From the NCBI GenBank assembly GCA_025450495.1, contig JANWHI010000069.1, positions 1 to 5,095 on the forward strand: a stretch of 5,095 nt of DNA. The letters run 5' to 3'. Source of the DNA: Candidatus Dormiibacter sp. Its GTDB lineage: Bacteria > Chloroflexota > Dormibacteria > UBA8260. The notes under the pieces are model-generated. The model was not told the origin of the DNA, ran no database searches, and saw nothing but the letters and a program-made list of their open reading frames with translations. Shown piece after piece: positions 1 through 5,095 of this stretch. The position numbers and the translations under genes were made by a program. Within the stretch, counting starts at the first letter, position 1, and every line of letters begins with the position of its first letter.

Positions 1-81
1 CCGCCCGCAACGCCGCACGTGACGCAGCTACCGATCAGCGACACTGCTCAGCGGACTACAGCAACCGGCTGACACGGTGGG
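1..81. other. Sequence downstream of hpnA, no clear feature
   Basis: These 81 bases follow the hpnA TGA. I see no convincing terminator: the best hairpin is a 4-base stem with a 5-base loop (59-71, CAGC/GCTG) and no T tract on the minus strand. There is no recognisable start with a ribosome binding site. The operon may continue past the left edge or end beyond it. Confidence 0.4.
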
Positions 82-1065
82 TCACGCGGCCAGGTAGCCG
101 TGGTCGCGATACCAGCGGACCGACGCCTCCAGCGCTGCGTCCACGCTGCTCGGGGTCACCCCAAGCTCGTATCGAGCGCGGCCGGCGTCGACATACATGT
201 GCTCGCGGGCCATGCGCACGCCCTCGAGCGGGACCACGGGCTGCGCCCCCGGTATGACGCGGCACCGGGCCTCGTCGACGATGGCGGCCATCAGCGCGGC
301 GGCGTGGGGCATCCGGTGGCGCGGCGGACGCCGGCCTGAGACCGCACCCAGCCTCGCCCACAGCCCGTCGAAGGTGACGTTCTCGCCTCCCACGAGGTAC
401 CGGTGCCGCGGCTGTCCGCGCTCCAGGGCAGCCAGGTGGGCGCGCGCGACGTCGTCCACGGCCACGATGTTGAGCCCGCCCGCGAGGCTGGCGAGGACGC
501 GCCCGCGCAGGAAGGTGAGCAGCGCGGCGCCCGTCGGCGTCGGCTTCCAATCCCGCGCGCCGACCGGGGCCGTGGGAAGCACCAGCACGGTGGGAATTCG
601 CGCCGCCAGCGCAGCGCGTTCCGCGGCAATCTTGGAGTCGTGGTAGACGGAGTGGCCGTGCTCATCGGCGTGGTCATCCTCGGTCGCGGGCCGGCCGGCG
701 ACCGCCGCTCCCACGGTGGCTGAGCTCGACGTCACCACCGCGCGCTCGACACCCGCCAGCCGGGCCGCCTCCAGCACCCCGGCCGTCCCCGCGACGTTGG
801 TGCGACGGATCCGTGAGCGCTCGGCCGGTGCGAACGAGTAGGCAGCCGCGGTATGGATGAGCGCGCGGCACCCGCGCATGGGATCGACGAGGTGGCCCGC
901 CCGGGTCACGTCGCCGACCACCTCGGTGAGGCCGTCGCGCGCGGCCAGGCTGCCCGGTGCGCGGACCAGGGCACGCACCGGGTGACCGGCCGCGAGCAGC
1001 ACGTCGAGGACATGCCCGCCGATGAAGCCGGGGGCCCCGGTGAGGAAGACCTCGTCGGTGCTCAC
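82..1065 (-). CDS. hpnA: Hopanoid-associated extended SDR (HpnA), sugar epimerase/dihydroflavonol reductase-like
   Basis: NAD(P)-dependent Rossmann enzyme of the extended short-chain dehydrogenase class, of the HpnA type found in hopanoid clusters. Its substrate is not established to my knowledge; action on the hopanoid side chain or a sugar head group is inference. The GTG start at 1065-1063 overlaps the hpnH stop as GTGA and gives 327 residues, the normal family size. An upstream ATG at 1182 is in frame, but it would add 39 residues with no SDR character inside hpnH. The dinucleotide motif T-G-A-P-G-F-I-G is at 9-16, with proline where threonine is usual. R-T-N-V-A-G-T is at 89-95 and V-T-S-S-S-A-T at 111-117. 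The catalytic Y141-x-x-x-K145 is in V-Y-H-D-S-K. Family signatures P-V-G-A-R-D-W-K-P-T-P-T-G (167-179), G-G-E-N-V-T and G-V-R-M-A-R follow. The Shine-Dalgarno match is poor (AGCGG at 1075-1071), so re-initiation from hpnH is likely. Confidence 0.93.
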   Translation of the reverse strand: MSTDEVFLTGAPGFIGGHVLDVLLAAGHPVRALVRAPGSLAARDGLTEVVGDVTRAGHLVDPMRGCRALIHTAAAYSFAPAERSRIRRTNVAGTAGVLEAARLAGVERAVVTSSSATVGAAVAGRPATEDDHADEHGHSVYHDSKIAAERAALAARIPTVLVLPTAPVGARDWKPTPTGAALLTFLRGRVLASLAGGLNIVAVDDVARAHLAALERGQPRHRYLVGGENVTFDGLWARLGAVSGRRPPRHRMPHAAALMAAIVDEARCRVIPGAQPVVPLEGVRMAREHMYVDAGRARYELGVTPSSVDAALEASVRWYRDHGYLAA

Positions 1066-2087
1066 CCCGACCGCTGTCCCACCAGCGTCTCCGACGCGGC
1101 CCTCAGCGTCTGGCGCAGTGACTTGGTGGTGGCGATCACCGCCGTGGGCTCGTAGCCGCAGTGGGCCATGCAGTTCTCGCAACGCGGGTCACGGCCGCGG
1201 CCGTACTGGGCCCACGCGGTGGTGTCGAGGAGGTCGCGGTACGTGCGCACGTAGCCGTCGTTCATCAGGTAGCAGGGTCGCTGCCAACCGAGGACCGAGT
1301 ACGAGGGGATCGCCCAGGCCGTGCATGGGAAGTCGACGATGCCCTCGAGGAAGTCGAGGTACAGCGGCGAGTGGTTGAGCCGCCACTTCTTGCGCCGCCC
1401 ATCGGCGAACGCGTCGCGGAAGATCGCGCGGGTGCGCTCGACGCCGAGGAAGTGCTCCTGGTCGGGAGCGCGCTCGTAGGCGTAGCCGGGGGAGATCTGC
1501 ATGATGTCGACCTTGAGGTCGTCGTTGAGGTAGTCGAGCACGTTGCGGACGGTGCTGGCGTCGTCCTGGCCGAAGAAGGTCGTGTTGGTGCTCACCCGGA
1601 AGCCACGCCGCTTGGCCTCCTTGATCGCTGACACCGCCTTGTCGAACACCCCGTCACGGCAGACCGACTCGTCGTGCCGCTCGCGCAAACCGTCGATGTG
1701 CACCATCCACGAGAAATAAGGCGAAGGGGTGAACTTGTCGAGCTTCTTCTCCATGAGCAGAGCGTTGGTGCAGAGGAAGACGAACTTCTTGCGCTCCACC
1801 AGCGCGGCCACGATCTGGTCGATCTCCCGGTGCACCAGCGGCTCCCCGCCGGCGATGGAGACGACGGGCGCACCACACTCCTCGACGGCGTCGAGGCACT
1901 CCTGAACGCTGAGCCGTCGGGCCAAAATGTCGTCCGGTTGCTGGATCTTTCCGCATCCCGCGCAGGCGAGGTTGCACTGGTAGAGAGGCTCGAGCTCGAG
2001 CACCAGGGCGAATTTCTCCCGGCGGTGCAGCTTCTGGTTCATCACGTACGCGCCGATGCGGAGGTTCTGTCGAAGTGGCATGCCCAT
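1062..2087 (-). CDS. hpnH: Radical SAM adenosylhopane synthase HpnH
   Basis: Cytosolic iron-sulfur enzyme that cleaves S-adenosylmethionine and adds the 5'-deoxyadenosyl radical to diploptene, giving adenosylhopane, the first C35 hopanoid. The product has 341 residues, the usual family length. The radical SAM cluster motif C-N-L-A-C-A-G-C holds C38, C42 and C45, and the SAM-contacting G-G-E-P is at 80-83. C106, in F-L-C-T-N-A-L, matches the conserved Cys106 that I recall being shown in the Zymomonas enzyme to quench the substrate radical. The C-terminal part, the usual partner domain of the family, has G-W-Q-R-P-C-Y-L-M (267-275) and C-E-N-C-M-A-H-C-G-Y-E (303-313). Segments such as V-H-I-D-G-L-R-E-R-H-D-E-S and V-D-F-P-C-T-A-W-A-I-P read like actinobacterial HpnH as remembered. 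The protein has 15 lysines, against 2 in each neighbour. Its TGA stop overlaps the hpnA start. Confidence 0.97.
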   Translation of the reverse strand: MGMPLRQNLRIGAYVMNQKLHRREKFALVLELEPLYQCNLACAGCGKIQQPDDILARRLSVQECLDAVEECGAPVVSIAGGEPLVHREIDQIVAALVERKKFVFLCTNALLMEKKLDKFTPSPYFSWMVHIDGLRERHDESVCRDGVFDKAVSAIKEAKRRGFRVSTNTTFFGQDDASTVRNVLDYLNDDLKVDIMQISPGYAYERAPDQEHFLGVERTRAIFRDAFADGRRKKWRLNHSPLYLDFLEGIVDFPCTAWAIPSYSVLGWQRPCYLMNDGYVRTYRDLLDTTAWAQYGRGRDPRCENCMAHCGYEPTAVIATTKSLRQTLRAASETLVGQRSG

Positions 2088-2094
2088 GCTTGTG

Positions 2095-2099
2095 CTCCT
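2095..2099 (-). promoter_or_regulatory. Ribosome binding site of hpnH (AGGAG) overlapping the shc stop
   Basis: The minus strand reads TAGGAGCACAAGCATG from 2100. TAG (2100-2098) is the shc stop and AGGAG (2099-2095) is a good Shine-Dalgarno site 7 bases before the ATG at 2087. This spacing favours the ATG at 2087 over the in-frame ATG at 2081, which would be 13 bases away. Ribosomes ending shc stop on top of this site, so translation of hpnH is probably linked to shc. Confidence 0.85.
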
Positions 2100-3981
2100 A
2101 GGCGTCGGTGCTGGCGTACGGGGCCAGCGCCATCAACGGGAAAACGTGTCGGTAGAGGTGGTAGTTGATGAAGAAATCGCCGGGGAAACCTGTGCCGGTG
2201 TGCTCGGGCTCGACCCAGGTGCTCTGCACCTGGCGATCGATGAGGTGACGCGCGCCGGCGTGCGCCGCGCTCGAGTGTGCGGCGCCCGCCGCCTGCAGCG
2301 CGAGCACGGCCCACGCAGTCTGAGACGCTGTGCTTGAGCCCACCCCGGCGAACGACTCGTCGCGGTACGACAGGCAGGTCTCGCCCCAGCCGCCGTCGCC
2401 GTTTTGGGCGCGCTCGACCCAGGCCACCGCGCGACCCACCCCGTTCTCATCGACGTGCAGCGGCGCCAGCGCGCTGAGGACACACCAGGTGCCGTAGAGG
2501 TGGTTGACGCCCCAGCGGCCGAACCATGAGCCCCCTGGCCGCTGGGCATCCCTGAGGTAGCGGATCCCCGGTGCGATGAGCTCGCTGCGGGCACGTACCC
2601 CGAGTGCGGTGAGCATCTCGACAGCGTGCGCGGTGACGTCCTCGGTCGGGGGATCGAGCATGGCGCCGAAGTCGGCAAAGGGTAGTGAGTACACCAGCTC
2701 GCGCACGTTGTCGCGGTCGAAGGCCGCCCATGCGCCGTTGTTCGAGCGCATGGCCACCACCCATCGGCGCGCGCGTTCGATGCTGGCGCGCACCTCAGGT
2801 GTCTGCTCGGCTTCGAGCAGGGCGAGCACCACCACGGCGGTGTCGTCGACGTCAGGGTAGATGTCGTTGTCGAACTCGAACGCCCACCCGCCGCTCTCCA
2901 CACCAGGCGGGCAGCGCACCTGCCAGTCCCCGCCACCGACGATCTGCTCGCCGACCAGCCAATCCACCGCACGGCGCACCGGCGCCGCCTCAGCCGGCAT
3001 CCCGGCGCGGCGGAGCGCCAACACCGCAAGGGCCGTGTCCCAACCCGGCGACATGCAGGCCTGCAGCTGCCACCCGCCGTCGTCGTCGATGGCAAACCTG
3101 TTCAGCCCCTCGAGCCCGCGACGCATCACCGGGTGGTCGAGCGACATGCCCTCGAGGTGCAGCGCGATGAGCGAGTACACCCAGGGAGGCTGGATGCCGC
3201 CCCAGCTGCCGTCAGCCTCCTGGCGGTCGCGGATCCAGCCGACCAGGCGGCGCCGGGACGCATCGCGCCCGGGGTGAACGCGGAGGCGCTCGTACTGCTT
3301 TTGGAGCCGGTCGGCCCACGCGAACGGGCCGCTTGCCTCCACCCGGCGCAGCCGCCACTCCGTCCCCGCCAGCACCAACTCCGACAGGCTGAACGGCAGC
3401 GGTCGTCGCGGCCGGCGCGAGATGACGATGAGCAGGGGGGCGATGGTCCCCCGCGCCCAGCACGCGTAGTCGTAGAGGTTGAGGGGCACCGACGGGGGCA
3501 GCCACACGAGCTCCGGCGGCATGCTCGGCACGCCCTCCCAGGGATAGGCGCCGAACAGAGCCAACCAGACCTTGGTGAACACACGCGCGTGCGCCACCCC
3601 GCCCTGCTCGAGGATGACCCGCAGCGCGGCGCGCATCTCGGCTCGCGTGGTGTCCACGCCGAGGACGCGCAGCGCGACGTACGCCTCGATCGTCGTGCTG
3701 AGGTCGGCCGGCGCCTCGTGGTACAGCCCCCACGAGCCGTCCTCCCGCTGGCAGTCGAGCAGGTGACGGATGGCGCCGTCGCGGATCTCGTCGTGCGGCA
3801 GCCCGAGGAAGGCCAGCAGCAGCACATGCTCGGCGGTCATGGTGACGTTCGTCTCCAGCGCGCCGGACCACCATCCCCGCGTGTCCTGCAACTCGAGCAG
3901 GTGATCCGTCGCGGCGCTGACCGCAGCGGGCGCGCCGGGGACGACACTCGTGTCGAGCACTCGCGCCAGGGTGTCAGCCAC
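2098..3981 (-). CDS. shc: Squalene-hopene cyclase (Shc/HpnF)
   Basis: Membrane-associated class II triterpene cyclase that protonates squalene and folds it into hopene/hopanol. The GTG start at 3981 gives 627 residues, close to the 631 of the Alicyclobacillus acidocaldarius enzyme. The acid motif D-V-D-D is at 377-380, with D379 the expected proton donor, after G-G-W-A-F-E-F-D-N-D (364-373). QxxxGxW repeats occur at 78-84, 254-260, 480-486 and 526-532. Other landmarks are T-T-I-E-A (96-100), R-V-F-T-K (133-137), I-Q-P-P-W (263-267), S-P-G-W-D (311-315), E-D-V-T-A-H (447-452, with H452 matching the acid-activating His451), and N-Y-H-L-Y-R-H-V-F-P (606-615, tyrosines matching Y609 and Y612). 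F421 stands where the Alicyclobacillus enzyme has Y420, a variant I recall as common. Residue matches are aligned from memory. No key residue is missing. The TAG stop doubles as part of the next gene's ribosome binding site. Confidence 0.97.
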   Translation of the reverse strand: MADTLARVLDTSVVPGAPAAVSAATDHLLELQDTRGWWSGALETNVTMTAEHVLLLAFLGLPHDEIRDGAIRHLLDCQREDGSWGLYHEAPADLSTTIEAYVALRVLGVDTTRAEMRAALRVILEQGGVAHARVFTKVWLALFGAYPWEGVPSMPPELVWLPPSVPLNLYDYACWARGTIAPLLIVISRRPRRPLPFSLSELVLAGTEWRLRRVEASGPFAWADRLQKQYERLRVHPGRDASRRRLVGWIRDRQEADGSWGGIQPPWVYSLIALHLEGMSLDHPVMRRGLEGLNRFAIDDDGGWQLQACMSPGWDTALAVLALRRAGMPAEAAPVRRAVDWLVGEQIVGGGDWQVRCPPGVESGGWAFEFDNDIYPDVDDTAVVVLALLEAEQTPEVRASIERARRWVVAMRSNNGAWAAFDRDNVRELVYSLPFADFGAMLDPPTEDVTAHAVEMLTALGVRARSELIAPGIRYLRDAQRPGGSWFGRWGVNHLYGTWCVLSALAPLHVDENGVGRAVAWVERAQNGDGGWGETCLSYRDESFAGVGSSTASQTAWAVLALQAAGAAHSSAAHAGARHLIDRQVQSTWVEPEHTGTGFPGDFFINYHLYRHVFPLMALAPYASTDA

Positions 3982-5095
3982 GAACCACCTCCAGGGGCCG
4001 GGGGGCGGGCACTTCTCGCGCCAGCAGCGTGTCGGCAGCAGCGCGGCCGCTGCGCACCGCCGATTCCATGGTCGCCGGCCAGCCGGTGTCGGTCCACGCC
4101 CCGGCGATGACGACGTTCTCGCGGGATGTGGTGCTGCCGGGCCGGCGCAGCCCCGGGCTGGGGACGAACGTGGCGTCGGGGTCGCGCGTCGCCGCGCCGC
4201 GCAGCAGCCGCGTTCCGCGCAGGCGGGGCCACGCCGCCACCAGCTCCGAGTGGCACAGCTCGACCAGGTCGGCTTCCGGCCGGCCGACGAGCGCGTCCGC
4301 CGCGCTGAGGCTGCAGCAGAGGTACCCGGGTCGCTTCTCGAAGACCCACTGCACCGGCGACCCGATGATCGCCGCGAATCCCAGCGACGCCGCGTCCTCG
4401 AACCACAGATGCACGTCGACGATCGCCCGGGAGTGGAAGTCCTCGAGCCCGGCGACTCCAAAGGCCGCAGCGTCGCCGAGGATGGTGTGCAGGCGGGCCG
4501 GCGGCACGGCGAGCACGACAGCGTCGCCGGTGATCTCCTCGCCATCGCTGCAGCGCACCCCCCGGACCGTCCCATCGTCGTCGAGGAGCGACACGACACC
4601 GGTGCGCGGACGGACCGTCGTGGCGCGGGCTGCGGCGGCCTCGGCGATCCGTGCCAGCGGCACCCGCGACCAGCCGATGCGCGCCGCCGCGGGGTCACCG
4701 CCGAACGCCGTCCGCACGACGAACAGCGCGTCGGCCGCGCTCACCTCGTCAAGCGTCGCGTTGACGGCCGGGACCACGAACAACTCCCAGAAGCCCTCGA
4801 CAGCGGCGCGTCCCTGGCCATGACGCGCCAGCCAGCCGGCGAAGGACTCGGTGGTTGCGGGAGTTTCCGACGCGCTCCGCAGCGCGCGCGCCACCTGGAC
4901 CTTGGCGGCGAGGCCGAGTGGACGGTACGCGGCAAACGACGGAAGCAGGCTGAGGGAGGCCGGCAAGCCCCGCGTCGCGAAAAGCCGGCTGGCGCGCCGT
5001 CTGCGGCGCAGCACGGTCACCTCGAAGCGGGGCTGGTTCCAGAGCACGTCGGTCATCCCGAGCGAGCCGACGAAGTCGAGGTATTCAGTGCAACA
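3974..5095 (-). CDS. hpnE: Hydroxysqualene/squalene-forming FAD-dependent oxidoreductase HpnE, N-terminus outside window
   Basis: Flavin enzyme of the amine oxidase/phytoene desaturase fold that completes squalene formation in the HpnCDE route by reducing hydroxysqualene. The reading frame is open to the right edge: the 373 residues visible begin C-C-T-E-Y-L-D-F, a segment typical of the interior of HpnE. The ATG at 5056 is therefore internal. The family is usually about 420-450 residues, so roughly 50-80 N-terminal residues, including the GxGxxG dinucleotide-binding motif, lie outside. Family features in view are a W-E-L-F-V-V-P-A-V-N segment, a V-Q-W-V-F-E-K segment, and the C-terminal FAD-contacting stretch G-A-W-T-D-T-G-W-P-A-T-M-E-S-A-V at about visible residues 332-347. 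There is no frameshift. The TGA stop (3976-3974) lies inside shc, giving an 8-base overlap. Family assignment is from remembered conservation, and the reaction is inferred from the family. Confidence 0.93.
   Translation of the reverse strand, partial: CCTEYLDFVGSLGMTDVLWNQPRFEVTVLRRRRRASRLFATRGLPASLSLLPSFAAYRPLGLAAKVQVARALRSASETPATTESFAGWLARHGQGRAAVEGFWELFVVPAVNATLDEVSAADALFVVRTAFGGDPAAARIGWSRVPLARIAEAAAARATTVRPRTGVVSLLDDDGTVRGVRCSDGEEITGDAVVLAVPPARLHTILGDAAAFGVAGLEDFHSRAIVDVHLWFEDAASLGFAAIIGSPVQWVFEKRPGYLCCSLSAADALVGRPEADLVELCHSELVAAWPRLRGTRLLRGAATRDPDATFVPSPGLRRPGSTTSRENVVIAGAWTDTGWPATMESAVRSGRAAADTLLAREVPAPRPLEVVRG
3986..3992 (-). promoter_or_regulatory. Ribosome binding site of shc (GGAGGTG)
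   Basis: The minus strand reads GGAGGTG here, a near-perfect match to the 16S anti-Shine-Dalgarno sequence, 4 bases before the GTG at 3981-3979. It lies within the last codons of hpnE (L-E-V-V-R-G). It decides the shc start: the frame is open much further upstream, to 4698, but that stretch overlaps hpnE and carries no cyclase-like sequence. Confidence 0.88.

Noticed and set aside
59..71. Possible terminator hairpin after hpnA
   Set aside because: The stem is only 4 base pairs with no following T tract on the minus strand, which is weaker than chance structures expected in DNA this GC-rich.
421..421. Phe421 of Shc in place of the Tyr420 of the Alicyclobacillus enzyme (residue number; codon near 2719-2721) as a possible sign of altered product
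   Set aside because: As I recall, phenylalanine at this place is common in working squalene-hopene cyclases from several phyla, so it does not point to a new activity.
415..427. Searched this and other GC-rich stretches for repeats, insertion sequence ends or CRISPR units
   Set aside because: Only short chance repeats of GC-rich words were seen. No spaced direct repeats, terminal inverted repeats or transposase sequence are present.
1066..1182. Upstream start of hpnA at 1182
   Set aside because: It would overlap hpnH by about 120 bases and add an R/H/G-rich tail before the Rossmann motif, which is normally at the very N-terminus. The GTGA overlap at 1065 fits better.
3133..4110. Plus-strand open frame of 325 codons opposite shc, and similar long plus-strand frames such as 1161-1631
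   Set aside because: These are products of high GC with few stop codons. They are antisense to well-conserved genes and the translations show no recognisable domain or sensible composition.
3982..4698. In-frame upstream extension of shc to an ATG at 4698, giving an 866-residue product
   Set aside because: The extra 239 residues lie out of frame over hpnE, are rich in R, S, P and A, and show no cyclase similarity. A strong ribosome binding site and the normal family length fix the start at 3981.

Overview
The window is almost wholly coding and carries four genes, all on the minus strand, of a hopanoid (bacterial triterpenoid lipid) biosynthesis operon. In transcription order, from the right edge leftwards, they are hpnE (partial, cut by the right edge), shc/hpnF (squalene-hopene cyclase), hpnH (radical SAM adenosylhopane synthase) and hpnA (hopanoid-associated extended SDR). 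Only two stretches are non-coding: 10 bases between shc and hpnH, and 81 bases at the left edge after hpnA.

The proteins read as one route. HpnE performs the last step of squalene formation by the HpnCDE pathway. Shc cyclises squalene to hopene (diploptene/diplopterol). HpnH adds a 5'-deoxyadenosyl group to diploptene to start the C35 side chain. HpnA is an NAD(P)-dependent reductase/epimerase-like enzyme found with hopanoid genes, with no reaction I can state as established. No hpnG nucleosidase, hpnC, hpnD or polyprenyl synthase gene is visible. hpnC and hpnD would be expected beyond the right edge, where the operon's promoter must also lie.

The genes are tightly packed. hpnE and shc overlap by 8 bases, and a strong GGAGGTG ribosome binding site for shc lies within the last codons of hpnE. 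The shc stop codon TAG is part of the AGGAG site of hpnH. hpnH and hpnA share a 4-base GTGA overlap. This implies one transcript with coupled translation.

The DNA is very GC-rich and, apart from HpnH, the proteins are almost free of lysine. Two start codons are GTG. HpnH reads closer to the actinobacterial version than to the proteobacterial one, and Shc has the ED-V-T-A-H version of the motif around the acid-activating histidine. A high-GC actinobacterium or a related soil lineage is the best guess, but the phylum cannot be fixed from this sequence alone. I found no mobile elements, RNA genes, CRISPR arrays or signs of a new system. The window looks like a compact lipid operon in good condition.
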